DNA of 50,218 nt from Deltaproteobacteria bacterium (GCA_029860075.1 JAOUBX010000028.1:1-50218); one strand, 5' to 3'; positions 24,955 through 35,471 are shown, numbered from the stretch's first letter. Notes: a model not told the origin generated them from the sequence alone. Translations and numbers: made by a program.

Positions 24955-25992
24955 AATCCTACCCCCTGCCTTAATAATACAAAGCATTTTTGCTTTGTAA
25001 TGCTACTATAAAATTTCCTTTCTACCGTAACAGCGCCTATTCATAAAACCTTCTTCAGCGTAAAATTTAAAATGCCTTTTTTTGAAATGGCAGCGCTTGC
25101 CCCGTTAAGTTTATTAAGGGATATTGCCGGTCTGTCTTGTCAATTCTTTTTCGTTTTTTTCTGTCCCGACGCGACGTATATTGCTTTTTATACGACAGAT
25201 ATTGTTATTTTCCATTTTTTTTTGCCTCTTCCTTGTGAAAGTTAATTTTCTTGCTATAGTTATTTATAGTGTTTAAGTGATCAATGCTTAGCCACAGGAC
25301 TATAGTCGGCAGTTAATATGGTTGGTGATAAAGGGAATCTCATTTTCTATATAGTTCAACTGCAAGATGCTTCTTTAGTACTCTCCTCTGTCCACAAAAG
25401 AAAGATTATTTAGCTTGAATTGTCTTATTTTGCATTTTTTTTGAATATTTTTACTTTATTAAGTTTTAAAGGTTTTTTTCGCAGCCTTGTTTAGTTGGGG
25501 TGAGATTAAGGTTCTTTTACTTCTTATCAAAACAAAAAAGACTGATTTCATTATGTCCCTGCTGGATGCGGTTGTTAACAAGCTTCCTGTACAGCTGAGG
25601 CTTCTTGTTTCTTTATATCCTTTGAAGTAGAAATAACGTGATCTATTGTTGCGCCTAATAGCGTAGTGCAATGAATTTTTTTCATTGTTTTCGGAATTGC
25701 TTTTTTAGGGCTATTGTTTCTTATGTCAATTGCTGTTTATCTTTTCATGCCTTATCAGCTCGTTAATGTCCTTTTATAACAAATAGATAGGACCATATGT
25801 TTCCCGGTAAAAGACAGGCTTGATGGATGTATAACAAAAGTGGCATGTCCCATGCTCCGGGATTAATGAATAAAGAACGTATATTTTCAATAATTTCATA
25901 ATTTTGTGAAATAAGTATTTATTCTGAGAATTAGTAAGGATTATGTGATGGATTTTGTTTTAGCTTGTCAAATATAAGGAAGGAGACCGGTA
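24955..25992. other. 1-kb gene-poor stretch with possible gene remnants
   Basis: A hairpin at about 24981-25000 may terminate the barrel gene. A divergent copy of the regulatory box lies on the minus strand at 25185-25168. From ATG 25553 a short frame reads MSLLDAVVNKLPVQLRLLVS and stops; in another frame, from about 25684, IVFGIAFLGLLFLMSIAVYL reads as a membrane helix and stops at 25778. These could be remnants of the N-terminus of a membrane sensor, but they are too short to assign. The rest is AT-rich and shows nothing else. Confidence 0.3.
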
Positions 25993-26835
25993 ATGTCTTA
26001 TCCGATTCTTTTTGCTCTTTTAAGTACGCTCTGCGCCGTAACGAGCGGCACCATTCAAAGAGCTATTATGAGAGATCGGGGAGATGTTTATGCGCTTATT
26101 ATATTTAATGATTTCTTTGCCTGCCTTTTTCTTGCCGCCATCTTCGGACTTCCCGAGTTTTCCTCCTTTTCGCTTTACACCATTTTATTTTTCGCCATTG
26201 GAGGATTTTTTTGGGGGATTGCCGGTTGGGCTAACCTGAAATCATCAGAATGCCTGGATCTCAATACGTCAGCTATTATCGGTAAATTTAAATTCATTGT
26301 TCTTACTCTATGCGGCATCATTATTTTCAATGAAAGCCTAAGCTCCTCAGATTTTATCGGGATTTTGCTTATAATTATTGCTTCTTTAAGCAGCTGTGAC
26401 CTTAATTGCCGTTTGGTTAAAAAAGGCTCCATACTGAAAATCCTCGCTGTTCTTGCCAATACGGCTGCAATAGCTAATGAAAAAATGCTGAGTTCACAAG
26501 CCGAAGTGTCGGATATTTCTTTTATGGGATTCTTTTTTTCGGGCCTTATGTTTTTTGCTCTCTATCCCCAAAAAGCATCAGGCGTTCCGAAGGAGGTCGT
26601 CAAAAGCAAAGGGATGTTAATTTTAGTTCCCATTTTAAAAATAGTTTCTTCATTGGCCCTCATTACAGCGCTAAAGTTGGGCACATTAGGCGGTGTTATT
26701 GCCATATGTCAGCTTGATTTGTTAATAGTATTTATTTTTGGGATCATATTTTTGAAGGAAAATACAAACTTGCGAAGAAAGGGCATTGCATCCGGTCTTT
26801 GTCTTTGTGGAGGACTTATTGTTAACTTTGGCTGA
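25993..26835 (+). CDS. EamA/DMT-superfamily transporter
   Basis: This 280-residue polytopic protein has about ten predicted helices in two EamA-like halves. The first begins MSYPILFALLSTLCAVTSGT, and the second has ILKIVSSLALITALKLGTLG and the helix-9 motif IIFLKENTNLRRKGIASGLC typical of the family. Such proteins move amino acids, nucleotide sugars or other metabolites across the inner membrane. AAGGAAGGAGACCGGTA provides a strong ribosome binding site. The gene is alone between gene-poor flanks, so the substrate cannot be guessed. Confidence 0.85.
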   Translation: MSYPILFALLSTLCAVTSGTIQRAIMRDRGDVYALIIFNDFFACLFLAAIFGLPEFSSFSLYTILFFAIGGFFWGIAGWANLKSSECLDLNTSAIIGKFKFIVLTLCGIIIFNESLSSSDFIGILLIIIASLSSCDLNCRLVKKGSILKILAVLANTAAIANEKMLSSQAEVSDISFMGFFFSGLMFFALYPQKASGVPKEVVKSKGMLILVPILKIVSSLALITALKLGTLGGVIAICQLDLLIVFIFGIIFLKENTNLRRKGIASGLCLCGGLIVNFG

Positions 26836-26963
26836 AGTTCGATTTAACGTAAATTGCCATAAACAGCCGGAGAATTATGAAAAGGCAGGTTGATGCGGAC
26901 CTGAATGATAATCAGGGAAAAGACCATAGGCTTTGGAAAGCTTCACATCCGGTGGTTGCCGGT

Positions 26964-28124
26964 TTATGTCGTTGTCAGCCCTTCCAGACGGGTTGAAATA
27001 AAATGATCGAGTTCTTCCTTCATTTCTATAAAAGAGACACCGATATCGTACTGCTCATCACCAAAAGCTTCGATCCTGACAACTGTTCCCAAAATTAATA
27101 TGTTTTCATCCCCTTTTTTAAGAGGGATCTGTATCTGAAGCTTTGTGCCGATCTCGAAAGGCTCTTTGCTTTCGATGAGAATACCTGCCCTGCTTATATC
27201 CTTGCAATTAACAGCTACAGTGCCGATATGCCCCTCAAAACCTATCTTTTGTACCACAAATTCCGTACTAAAATGCAATCTCACATAGCGGCGTTTATCA
27301 GGTGAATGGAGTACGATTTTGTTTTTACCGGAGTTTTTTGCGCGATACAATGCCTTATCGGCAAACTGGATTAACTCAATGAGGTTTATTGCGTCAATAG
27401 GGTAAGAGGCAAGACCACCGCTTATGGTGAGATTAAATGATTTGCCGTTGTGTCTGAGTTTCGTCTCTTCAATTCTTTTTCGGATTCTGTCTCCAAGCAT
27501 AAGGGCATTTACCTTCCCCGTTTTTGGAAGGAGCACCACAATTTCTTCACCTCCATACCTGGCGGCAAAATCAGCAGCGCGGATTTCTTTCAGGATGATT
27601 TCCGCAACCTTTTTCAGGGCCATGTCACCTGCAAAGTGCCCATAAGTATCATTGATTTGTTTGAAATTATCGAGGTCGTAAAATAATAGAGACAAATCCG
27701 TTTCATAGCGCTCTGCGCGGGCCGCTTCCTGGGCGAGGGTTTCGTCGAAGGACCCCCTGCTAAAGAGACCGGTAAGGCTGTCGTATTTAATGGATTTAAG
27801 CTTGTCTTCAAAAACCTTGATTTCAACAACAATGGGGCTCTTCATTGTTTTGCTGACAGAGCAGAAATAGTCGCAAATGGCTGTTCTCAGGTTAACGCTT
27901 CTGCCAAGTGATTTAATAAGGCTTTCACGGTGAGAGAGGATATTTTTCCAGCTATGACGGGCTTCTTCAGGATCTAAATCAAGATGGGTTAATACATGGA
28001 TTATTACAGAGTAGGCATCGATTCCGCAATCATCAACAAGGTTTTTCAAAGAATCTATGAGCTTATCATCCTCGTCAGCAAACTCTGAAAGAAATTTCAA
28101 TACTTTTTCACGAATTGCTCTCAT
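26964..28124 (-). CDS. Diguanylate cyclase with C-terminal PilZ domain
   Basis: This 386-residue soluble protein has a helical N-terminal 105 residues, a GGDEF domain (about 107-275) with YDSLTGLFSRGSF, LFYDLDNFKQINDTYGHFAG, the inhibitory-site RAAD (182-185) and the active-site GGEEI (191-195), then a PilZ domain from about 278 with RRYVR and CKDISRAG. It should make c-di-GMP and also bind it. The residue after GHFAG is Asp, as in ordinary cyclases, not Ser as in Hypr cGAMP synthases, so c-di-GMP is the expected product. It lies downstream of acpS in the same direction, 120 bases away, and may be separately transcribed. Confidence 0.93.
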   Translation of the reverse strand: MRAIREKVLKFLSEFADEDDKLIDSLKNLVDDCGIDAYSVIIHVLTHLDLDPEEARHSWKNILSHRESLIKSLGRSVNLRTAICDYFCSVSKTMKSPIVVEIKVFEDKLKSIKYDSLTGLFSRGSFDETLAQEAARAERYETDLSLLFYDLDNFKQINDTYGHFAGDMALKKVAEIILKEIRAADFAARYGGEEIVVLLPKTGKVNALMLGDRIRKRIEETKLRHNGKSFNLTISGGLASYPIDAINLIELIQFADKALYRAKNSGKNKIVLHSPDKRRYVRLHFSTEFVVQKIGFEGHIGTVAVNCKDISRAGILIESKEPFEIGTKLQIQIPLKKGDENILILGTVVRIEAFGDEQYDIGVSFIEMKEELDHFISTRLEGLTTT

Positions 28125-28243
28125 ATGCCGGCCCCTTGCGGCGGATAAATTTTAAAGGAAGCTCTCTTAATATAATAACAATTATTTAGAAGAGATAAAA
28201 ATAAATATTAAAGGTATGCGTATTTTCTTTTCAGGAGGACATT

Positions 28244-28633
28244 TCACGTAAAGGATTGCTTTTCAAGAATAACCTGGGCAATGGCGAATTTTTTTTCATG
28301 GCTCAAAGAGAGGTGAACGGTTTCAGCATTCATCTCTTTCATTAAGTCATGCGCTCTGCCCCCTATTGTCAGATGCGGTCTCTCTCCTTTTTTTCGACGG
28401 ACTTCCATGTCATGCCAGCTTATTCCATGAGCATAGCCTGTTCCCAATGCTTTCAAAAAGGCCTCCTTTGCAGCAAATCTCGATGCCAGATAGGTTGCTT
28501 CATCCTTTCTTGCAAGCATTGCTTCTCTTTCCGGGGCAGTAAGCACTCTTTCTGCAAAACGAATTCCCCATCGATCATAAGCGCGCTTTATCCGGGCAAT
28601 TTCAACGATATCTATTCCTGTTCCCAATATCAT
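28244..28633 (-). CDS. acpS: Holo-[acyl-carrier-protein] synthase
   Basis: AcpS transfers phosphopantetheine from CoA to ACP for fatty-acid synthesis. The protein of about 129 residues has the start GTGIDIVEIARIKRAYDRWG with the catalytic Asp, and FAAKEAFLKALGTG (Mg-binding Glu, CoA-binding Lys). It then has GISWHDMEV and HLSLSHEKKFAIAQVI. ATG 28633 gives the canonical MILGTGIDIVE start, eight bases after the pdxJ stop; a TTG start nine codons upstream would overlap pdxJ. Confidence 0.95.
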   Translation of the reverse strand: MILGTGIDIVEIARIKRAYDRWGIRFAERVLTAPEREAMLARKDEATYLASRFAAKEAFLKALGTGYAHGISWHDMEVRRKKGERPHLTIGGRAHDLMKEMNAETVHLSLSHEKKFAIAQVILEKQSFT

Positions 28634-28640
28634 GGCACGC

Positions 28641-29366
28641 TTATTTGTTGCCTTGTTCAATTAAATTAACCATATCTTTTACCGCTTTTTCAAGGCCTGT
28701 AATGAGGGCCCTTGAAATGATGGAATGGCCGATATTATATTCTTCTATCTCTTTTATGGCGAGAAGCCTTTTTATATTCCAGTAATCAAGGCCGTGACCG
28801 GCGTTAATACCCAGACCGAGCTTATTTGCTGCTTTTACTCCCTTAAGGATAGCCTCAAACCGGTCCTCTGTCTCCTGCCCGCTTTTTGCTTCAGCATAAC
28901 TCCCCGTATGGATTTCAATATACTCTGCGCCTGTCTTGCAGGCCGCCTCGATTTGATCCGGCAGAGGATCTACAAAAAGGGAGACAAGGATGCCTCCATC
29001 ACGCAACTTCCCGATCGATTGGGCTAGTTGCGGTCCCGCCTTTTTCACTTCAAGCCCTCCCTCGGTCGTCAGTTCCTGCCTTTTTTCCGGTACAAGCGTT
29101 ACCGTATCAGGTCTGACCTCCAGGGCGATTGCGACCATTTCATCGGTTGCGGCCATCTCCAGGTTAAGTTTCGTCCGCACCGTCTTTCTTAGAATGCCAA
29201 GGTCTCTATCCTGGATATGTCTTCTGTCCTCTCTTAGATGAATAGTAATGCCGTCGGCCCCGGCAAGCTCTGCAATGGAAGCTGCCAGTACGGGTTCCGG
29301 TTCGATAGTTCCTCTTGCTTGCCTGACTGTTGCCACATGATCGATATTAACGCCTAATTTTGCCAA
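28641..29366 (-). CDS. pdxJ: Pyridoxine 5'-phosphate synthase
   Basis: PdxJ condenses 3-amino-2-oxopropyl phosphate with deoxyxylulose 5-phosphate, the last step of DXP-dependent vitamin B6 synthesis. The protein of about 241 residues shows [64 protein letters not shown] and the C-terminal [13 protein letters not shown] and [17 protein letters not shown] start at 29366 is preferred because GGAGGG precedes it by a good distance and the family starts here; the longer frame overlaps glmM. It shares the DXP pathway intermediate with ispD/ispF elsewhere in the window. Confidence 0.96.
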   Translation of the reverse strand: MAKLGVNIDHVATVRQARGTIEPEPVLAASIAELAGADGITIHLREDRRHIQDRDLGILRKTVRTKLNLEMAATDEMVAIALEVRPDTVTLVPEKRQELTTEGGLEVKKAGPQLAQSIGKLRDGGILVSLFVDPLPDQIEAACKTGAEYIEIHTGSYAEAKSGQETEDRFEAILKGVKAANKLGLGINAGHGLDYWNIKRLLAIKEIEEYNIGHSIISRALITGLEKAVKDMVNLIEQGNK

Positions 29367-29394
29367 AAAACCCTCCGCTTTTATCTTGTTAAAT

Positions 29395-30747
29395 TTATGC
29401 GCCGATCTCTTCCTTGACGATAGCGGCAAGAGAGTCGGCCATTTGACGAATGCCGCATTCATCCTCCCCTTCAATCATAATTCTCATGATCGGTTCCGTT
29501 CCCGAATACCGGATGAGGATCCTTCCTTTACCTGCAAGCTTTGATTTAATTTCTGATGCAGCCTCTGAGAAGCGGGGTATTTCTTCCTGCGATTTTTTTT
29601 CCTTTACTCTCACATTAACCAGCGTTTGAGGATATTTTGTGACGATTTTCGACAGTTCTGAAAGCGGTTTTTCTTCTCTTTTGAGCACACTTAAAAGTTG
29701 CAGGGCCGCAAGGGTTCCGTCACCGGTTGTATTATGATCGAGAAAGACAATATGGCCCGATTGCTCTCCTCCCACGTTGTAGCCGGCCTTACGCATCTCG
29801 GCTACGACATACCTGTCCCCAACGTCAGTCTTTACCAGGTTCACACCGGCCTCATTCATGGCAATATCAAGGCCGATATTGCTCATTATGGTAGTAACGA
29901 GGGTGTTCTTATTAAGGGCGCCCTTCTTCTTCAGGTTGACGGCGCATATTCCCATAATCGTATCACCGTCAACTTCCTTTCCATTCTCATCACACATAAT
30001 GACCCTGTCGGCATCGCCGTCAAGCGATATGCCCAGGTGAGCACCTGTTTCCCTGACTTTAGCACACATTTCCCCTGTATGAAGCGAACCGCAACCTTCA
30101 TTGATATTTTTCCCGTCAGGAGTCACACCCAGAGCGATAACCTCTGCACCGAGTTCCTGAAGAACCGCCGGCGCTACCCTGTAGCCTGCACCATTTGCAC
30201 AATCGAGGACTATTTTGAGGCCTGTCAGGTCCAGTTCTTTAGGGAATGTGTTTTTTAGAAAAACAATATAGCGGCCGATGGAATCTTCAACTCTGTAGGC
30301 TTTACCCACTTCATCGGCTGTTGGTCTCAGTTTGTGAAGTTCCTCACAAATGATAAGCTCCTCCATCTTTTTTTCCAAGCTGTCGGGGAGTTTAAAGCCA
30401 TCCCTGCTGAAAAACTTGATGCCGTTATCCTGGTATGGATTATGGGAAGCGGAAATGACTACCCCTGCATCTGCCCTCATGCTCGATGTTATAAAAGATA
30501 TGCCCGGTGTCGGCAGAGGGCCGACGAGCAGAACGTCTGCTCCCATGGAGCATATCCCCGAAGCCAGGGCCGTTTCTATCATATATCCTGATATTCTGGT
30601 GTCTTTACCGATGACAATCCTGTGGCGGCCCTTACTGTTTTTAAAGATATGCGCTGCGGCTCGTCCGAGCTTTAATGCTGTTTCCGATGTCATGGGTTCA
30701 ACGTTTGCAACCCCCCGCACGCCGTCAGTGCCGAATAACTTTCTCAA
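29395..30747 (-). CDS. glmM: Phosphoglucosamine mutase
   Basis: GlmM converts glucosamine-6-phosphate to glucosamine-1-phosphate for UDP-GlcNAc, the precursor of peptidoglycan and LPS. The 450-residue protein has [13 protein letters not shown] at the start, the phospho-serine loop [20 protein letters not shown], the Mg-binding [10 protein letters not shown], the sugar-binding GGEQSGHI and the phosphate-binding [15 protein letters not shown]. It directly follows cdaR, the classic cdaA-cdaR-glmM order linking c-di-AMP to cell-wall synthesis. Confidence 0.97.
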   Translation of the reverse strand: MRKLFGTDGVRGVANVEPMTSETALKLGRAAAHIFKNSKGRHRIVIGKDTRISGYMIETALASGICSMGADVLLVGPLPTPGISFITSSMRADAGVVISASHNPYQDNGIKFFSRDGFKLPDSLEKKMEELIICEELHKLRPTADEVGKAYRVEDSIGRYIVFLKNTFPKELDLTGLKIVLDCANGAGYRVAPAVLQELGAEVIALGVTPDGKNINEGCGSLHTGEMCAKVRETGAHLGISLDGDADRVIMCDENGKEVDGDTIMGICAVNLKKKGALNKNTLVTTIMSNIGLDIAMNEAGVNLVKTDVGDRYVVAEMRKAGYNVGGEQSGHIVFLDHNTTGDGTLAALQLLSVLKREEKPLSELSKIVTKYPQTLVNVRVKEKKSQEEIPRFSEAASEIKSKLAGKGRILIRYSGTEPIMRIMIEGEDECGIRQMADSLAAIVKEEIGA

Positions 30748-30771
30748 TTTACTCCTCCCGAATATGCCCTT

Positions 30772-31716
30772 CTACAGTTTGATTTTAGAAATTTTTATTT
30801 TTATTGTTTTTGGGTAAACCTGAAGAAGCCTTACTCCCTCAGGTAAAATAAGTTCAACCTCTTTCTTGTGAACTCCCGGCCGCAGGCCGGACACATTCAC
30901 GTTTGCCCTCACGCCTGATTCACCGAGCTTGGCAACAAGACTCTTGGGACCTTCAATACGAATGTTTACCTTCCCGGGTTTTAGCGTTGTTTTGTAGCTC
31001 GCATTGATGATTTCGGGCATAACGCCTTTTATTTCAAGCTTTGACATAACTTCTTTTATGGAAATATTGACCCTTACAGGATCATTACTGGTGAGGATTA
31101 TTTTTCTCCCCCGTGTATCGACCGCTGCGTCAAACTGAATATCGCTTTTGATACCTTCTACCTGGACAGGTATCGTTTTAAGAGAACCTACCTCCTTTGC
31201 TTCACTTTCTGCGCCTATTATTTCCATCACTGAGGGAATAAGTTCAATGGTTTCGATAAAAAAATCTTTAGCAGGGGTTCCCTTAATATCAGCCTTGATA
31301 TTTACCTTTTTGCGCATAAGTTTTTCCGCCTCAATGGTAATGTAGGAAGGGTTTATCCTCGTTATCGTTGCCCCCCTTGGTGTATTAACGAGGTCCGCTG
31401 TGAGGGGATAGATATTACTCCCCACTTTAAGCTCGCCAAGATCAAGATTGATGGCCATGTTTTTAGGATTGAGGTTCTTTATAAAGCTGTGGGGACCCTG
31501 GAGCCGCACATCAAGAAAATTGGGAATGTTGTTGGTTATAATAAGCGCTTCCGGTTGATTGAGTTTTTCAAGGGGCAGAAGGTATGACCACTCTGCGTTT
31601 CTTTCACCAGATACGATGGCCCATAGAAAAATAGCGATAAGTAAAGAAAGTATCTTGAGGTGAAGGTTTTCCGTAAAGACCCTTCCTATGCTTGCCGTAA
31701 GATTATTTTTCGCCAC
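30772..31716 (-). CDS. cdaR: YbbR-domain protein (CdaR)
   Basis: CdaR is the membrane-anchored regulator of the diadenylate cyclase CdaA. The 314-residue protein has one N-terminal helix (LHLKILSLLIAIFLWAIVSG) with the family phrase NLHLKILSLLIAIFLW, then about three YbbR repeats outside the membrane (for example IPNFLDVRLQGPHSFIKNL and VNIRIEGPKSLVAKL). Its start overlaps the end of cdaA by 14 bases, so the two are translationally coupled. Confidence 0.92.
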   Translation of the reverse strand: MAKNNLTASIGRVFTENLHLKILSLLIAIFLWAIVSGERNAEWSYLLPLEKLNQPEALIITNNIPNFLDVRLQGPHSFIKNLNPKNMAINLDLGELKVGSNIYPLTADLVNTPRGATITRINPSYITIEAEKLMRKKVNIKADIKGTPAKDFFIETIELIPSVMEIIGAESEAKEVGSLKTIPVQVEGIKSDIQFDAAVDTRGRKIILTSNDPVRVNISIKEVMSKLEIKGVMPEIINASYKTTLKPGKVNIRIEGPKSLVAKLGESGVRANVNVSGLRPGVHKKEVELILPEGVRLLQVYPKTIKIKISKIKL

Positions 31717-32491
31717 TTGCCAATCCTTTGTGACCCTTTTTTCTAAAATGCCGTAAGAGGTTTTCTTTCAATATGTTCGTATCGAGGTCTTGCGTGATGA
31801 TGCCTCCCTCTACGATGGAGGTCCTTCCCCGCTCTTCTGAAACGACGATGACAACGGCATCTGTCTCCTCCGTAAGTCCCATGGCTGCTTTATGCCTTGT
31901 TCCCAGCGATTTGTCAAAAACAGGGTTTGCCGTCAGGGGCAAGAGGGCGCCTGCTGCGGTGATGCGTCCATCCTGAATGATAATGGCGCCGTCATGTATG
32001 GGAGAGTTGGGCAGAAATATGCTGTGCAAAACCTCTTTATTGACGGCTGCATCGAGCTTTACCCCAATATCGACATAATCCTTGAGGCCGATTTCCCTTT
32101 CCAGAACGATAAGGGCGCCTATTTTTTTGTTTGCAAGCGAAACTGCCGCCTTCATGATTTCATCAATAACCCTCGATTCATCAACGGTTTCAGAATAGGT
32201 AAAAAAGGGAACCGTTCCTACGCGGGTTAGCGCCCTCCGGATGTCATGCTGGAATATGACGATAATAACGAGGATTATGGAACTGAGAAAATTAGTCAGG
32301 ATCCAGTGAAGGATCAGAAGCTCTGCTTTTTGTGAAATAAAGTAGACAAGAAAGATAACTGAAAAACCTTTCAGCATCTGCACAGCTCTTGTCCCCTGTA
32401 TAAGAAGAAGTACCCTGTAAATAATGAAGGCGACAACAAGTATGTCCAGTGTGTCCCTCCACCATGAAAATTCCTTCAGCAGTTCGGGCAA
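31703..32491 (-). CDS. cdaA: Diadenylate cyclase
   Basis: CdaA joins two ATP into cyclic di-AMP, a messenger for osmotic and cell-wall homeostasis. The 262-residue protein has three N-terminal membrane helices (TLDILVVAFIIYRVLLLIQG, FSVIFLVYFIS, WILTNFLSSIILVIIVIFQ) and the DAC domain with the catalytic DGA (near 167; SPIHDGAIIIQDG) and the GTRH-KAAMGLTEETDAVVIVV motif (near 202). The usual RHR of this second motif reads RHK here, a conservative change in the triphosphate-contacting region. Position before cdaR and glmM is canonical. Confidence 0.95.
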   Translation of the reverse strand: MPELLKEFSWWRDTLDILVVAFIIYRVLLLIQGTRAVQMLKGFSVIFLVYFISQKAELLILHWILTNFLSSIILVIIVIFQHDIRRALTRVGTVPFFTYSETVDESRVIDEIMKAAVSLANKKIGALIVLEREIGLKDYVDIGVKLDAAVNKEVLHSIFLPNSPIHDGAIIIQDGRITAAGALLPLTANPVFDKSLGTRHKAAMGLTEETDAVVIVVSEERGRTSIVEGGIITQDLDTNILKENLLRHFRKKGHKGLASGEK

Positions 32492-32511
32492 GACCTTCTC
32501 CTTCTTTGCCG

Positions 32512-33435
32512 TTAGTTAGATTTTAGTATTGCATCAGCGACTTTCACAGCCTTTGCTGCTTCCCTGACATCATGGACCCTTATGATATGGGCGCCTTTTT
32601 CAATGGCAAGTATTGAAGCTGCTATGGTTCCTTCGACTCTTTCTTCAGGTGGAGCGTCAAGAATTTGCCCGACAAAGGATTTTCTTGATGGACCAATGAG
32701 GATTGCCTTACCCAAAACGTTGAATTCGCCGAGCCTGTTAATCAACTGCAGGTTATCTTCAAAGCGCTTTCCAAATCCTATTCCAGGGTCGATGATGATC
32801 TTTTCAGAGGCTATCCCCGCTTCTTCGGCCAGAAAAATTGATTCTTCAAGGTAGCCTTTAACCTCATCCATAAGTGAGTCATACTGAGGATTTATCTGCA
32901 TGTTTCCCGGTTTCCCCTTAATATGCATCACTATGACAGGGCAATTTGCCTCCGCTGCAACCCGGGCCATATGGGGGTCGAATCGCAGACCGCTTATATC
33001 GTTGATGATATGGGCCCCTGCATCTATAACCCTCCTGGCCACTTCAGCTTTATAAGTATCCACAGAGATGGGGACGCTTACGCTTTTTGCGAGAACCTTG
33101 ATGACGGGAAGAATCCTCTTTAATTCTTCTTCCCCGGAAACAGGCGCGGCGCCCGGTCTTGTCGACTCTCCTCCCATATCGATAATATGAGCCCCGTCAT
33201 CAATCATCCTGGCAGCCTGGTCAATGGCCTTAAAGGGATCGAGATAATTTCCCCCGTCGGAAAAAGAATCGGGCGTCACATTAAGTATCCCCATAATATG
33301 GGTTCTGTCGCCCAGCGGCAATATGCCGCCGCCGTAATCAAGGTCGACGTTTTCTCTTTTAAGGGGGCAAATAGTTTCATTGCCCTTTTTCCTTATTTGA
33401 GAACTGGTGACCTCCTTTAATTTATGGACAGCCAT
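32512..33435 (-). CDS. folP: Dihydropteroate synthase
   Basis: FolP condenses p-aminobenzoate with hydroxymethyl-dihydropterin pyrophosphate in folate synthesis. The 307-residue TIM barrel has MGILNVTPDSFSDGGNY, DMGGESTRPGAAPVS, ISVDTYKAEVAR, HIINDISGL, IIIDPGIGFGKRFEDNL, GPSRKSF and the closing IIRVHDVREAAKAVKVADAI. Residues expected for pterin and pABA binding are intact. The N-terminal 35 residues before the barrel are unusually basic; an AAAGGAGGT inside this part hints at a shorter product, but no good start codon follows it. It sits between ftsH and cdaA. Confidence 0.96.
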   Translation of the reverse strand: MAVHKLKEVTSSQIRKKGNETICPLKRENVDLDYGGGILPLGDRTHIMGILNVTPDSFSDGGNYLDPFKAIDQAARMIDDGAHIIDMGGESTRPGAAPVSGEEELKRILPVIKVLAKSVSVPISVDTYKAEVARRVIDAGAHIINDISGLRFDPHMARVAAEANCPVIVMHIKGKPGNMQINPQYDSLMDEVKGYLEESIFLAEEAGIASEKIIIDPGIGFGKRFEDNLQLINRLGEFNVLGKAILIGPSRKSFVGQILDAPPEERVEGTIAASILAIEKGAHIIRVHDVREAAKAVKVADAILKSN

Positions 33436-33527
33436 TTCCTGACTCTTTGTTCCTGTGAAAAGGGTATGGGCAGTTGTGAAACCGGCCGCAAGGCTTCTTC
33501 CGGCAAAACAATAACAGCATTATCGAT

Positions 33528-35396
33528 TTATGCCATAGCGCCTGCCGGTTCAGGAGGCGTCGGTTTTTTTCTGCTTTTTACAACAGTCTTTTTTCTGGCA
33601 GGCTCAGGCTTGGCGCCCTTTATTATCTCCTCAACCTCAGTACCTTCAAGTGATTCCTTGACAAGCAGTTCTTCCGTAAGGCGATAGAGATAGTCTATGT
33701 TTTTCTTTAGCAGATTCGTTGCTCTTTCATAGCCTTCGGTAACAATGCGCTTTACCTCTTCATCTATACTGATAGCGGTTGCTTCGCTATAATCCTTGTG
33801 CTGGGCAAATTCTCTGCCGAGAAAAATCTGCTCTTCTTTTTTTCCAAAGGCAAGAGGCCCCATTTTATCACTCATTCCCCATTCACAAACCATCTTTCTG
33901 GCAAGGTCCGTCGCTCTTTCAATGTCATTGCCCGCTCCTGTTGAGAGTTCATCGAGAACAATCTCTTCTGCAACCCTGCCCCCCATAAGGATGGCAATTC
34001 TGGCAAGCAGTCCGTCTCTGCTGTAGGTATGCCTTTCGTCAATGGGCAATTGCTGCGTAATTCCCAGCGCCATGCCCCTGGGAATGATGGATACTTTATG
34101 AATAGGATCGGAACCGGGAATGAGCTTGGCTACAAGCGTATGACCGGCTTCATGATAAGCGGTGCTCTTTTTCTCTTCTTCGCTGATGATCATACTCTTT
34201 CTTTCAACACCCATGAGCACCTTGTCTTTGGCCTCGTCCAGTTCTACCATGCTGACCTTGTCTCTGTCCCTTCTTGCCGCCAAAAGAGCGGCCTCGTTAA
34301 CGAGGTTGGCAAGATCGGCCCCTGAAAATCCCGGTGTCCCTCTTGCAATGATGGCAAGATCGATTTGCCCATCCAGTGGTATATTCTTGGTGTGAACTTC
34401 CAGGATTTTTTCTCTTCCCTTTACGTCAGGTCTTGGCACAACGACCTGCCTGTCGAATCTTCCCGGCCTCATCAATGCAGGATCGAGAACGTCCGGCCTG
34501 TTAGTGGCAGAAATAAGAATAACGCCTTCATTGGATTCAAAACCATCCATTTCGACAAGAAGCTGGTTGAGGGTCTGTTCTCTTTCATCATGCCCTCCTC
34601 CGAGACCTGCGCCCCTGTGGCGGCCGACGGCATCGATTTCATCGATAAATATGATGCAGGGCGCATTTTTCTTTCCCTGAGTAAAGAGGTCTCTTACTCT
34701 TGAAGCGCCGACGCCGACAAACATTTCCACAAAGTCTGAACCGCTTATGGTAAAGAAGGGAACCCCTGCTTCACCAGCTATTGCCTTGGCCAGAAGAGTT
34801 TTTCCTGTCCCCGGAGGACCTACGAGGAGGACGCCTTTTGGGATCTTGCCACCGAGCTTGGTAAATTTTTTCGGGTTTTTCAGGAATTCAATGATTTCTT
34901 CCAGTTCGACCTTTGCTTCCTCCACGCCGGCAACATCTTTAAAGGTTACCTTCTGCTGGTCTTCGGTAAGCAGCTTTGCCCTGCTTTTTCCGAAAGACAT
35001 GGCCTTCCCCCCCCCTGACTGCATCTGCCTCATAAAGAATATCCATACGGCAATAAGAAGCAGCATGGGGAACCATGAAATAAATATGGTCCAAATGGAC
35101 ACGGATTCTTCATGGGGCATTGCCTTGATGCGAACACCCTTATCTCTGAGTGTTCTTACAAGATCGGGATCATCAGGCGCATAGGAAGTAAATTCCCTTC
35201 CGTCTGTATATTTCCCCATTAAGTTTCTTCCCTGGATGGTAACGTCAGCCACATCCCCCTGTTCAACTGAAATCATGAAATCACTGAACAGAGCCTCGTC
35301 CGGCTTATGCTGAGGCTGGTTGAAGAGACTGAAAAGAAGTATTAGAGTTAACCCCATGACAAGCCAAAGGGTGAGGTTCTTCGAAAAATTATTCAC
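33528..35396 (-). CDS. ftsH: ATP-dependent zinc metalloprotease FtsH
   Basis: FtsH is a hexameric inner-membrane AAA+ protease that degrades misfolded membrane proteins and regulators such as LpxC and sigma-32. The 622-residue protein has two helices ([38 protein letters not shown]) around a small periplasmic domain. It then has Walker A GPPGTGKT (193-200), Walker [14 protein letters not shown], the SRH with [20 protein letters not shown], and the zinc motif HEAGH followed by [10 protein letters not shown]. The C-terminal tail is Lys/Pro/Ala-rich. It lies between tilS and folP in the same direction. Confidence 0.97.
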   Translation of the reverse strand: MNNFSKNLTLWLVMGLTLILLFSLFNQPQHKPDEALFSDFMISVEQGDVADVTIQGRNLMGKYTDGREFTSYAPDDPDLVRTLRDKGVRIKAMPHEESVSIWTIFISWFPMLLLIAVWIFFMRQMQSGGGKAMSFGKSRAKLLTEDQQKVTFKDVAGVEEAKVELEEIIEFLKNPKKFTKLGGKIPKGVLLVGPPGTGKTLLAKAIAGEAGVPFFTISGSDFVEMFVGVGASRVRDLFTQGKKNAPCIIFIDEIDAVGRHRGAGLGGGHDEREQTLNQLLVEMDGFESNEGVILISATNRPDVLDPALMRPGRFDRQVVVPRPDVKGREKILEVHTKNIPLDGQIDLAIIARGTPGFSGADLANLVNEAALLAARRDRDKVSMVELDEAKDKVLMGVERKSMIISEEEKKSTAYHEAGHTLVAKLIPGSDPIHKVSIIPRGMALGITQQLPIDERHTYSRDGLLARIAILMGGRVAEEIVLDELSTGAGNDIERATDLARKMVCEWGMSDKMGPLAFGKKEEQIFLGREFAQHKDYSEATAISIDEEVKRIVTEGYERATNLLKKNIDYLYRLTEELLVKESLEGTEVEEIIKGAKPEPARKKTVVKSRKKPTPPEPAGAMA

Positions 35397-35471
35397 TATT
35401 TCCTCCTGAAGTTTCTATAAGTACTAATTCCTAAAAAAATAACATAAAAAAGCCTGTTTTTACAACAGAAA

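Noticed and set aside
25553..25778. Two short frames read as a degraded chemoreceptor N-terminus.
   Set aside because: Only a leader-like start and one membrane helix are visible in different frames; not enough to name a pseudogene.
29698..30258. 186-codon plus-strand ORF.
   Set aside because: It is antisense to glmM, whose motifs are complete.
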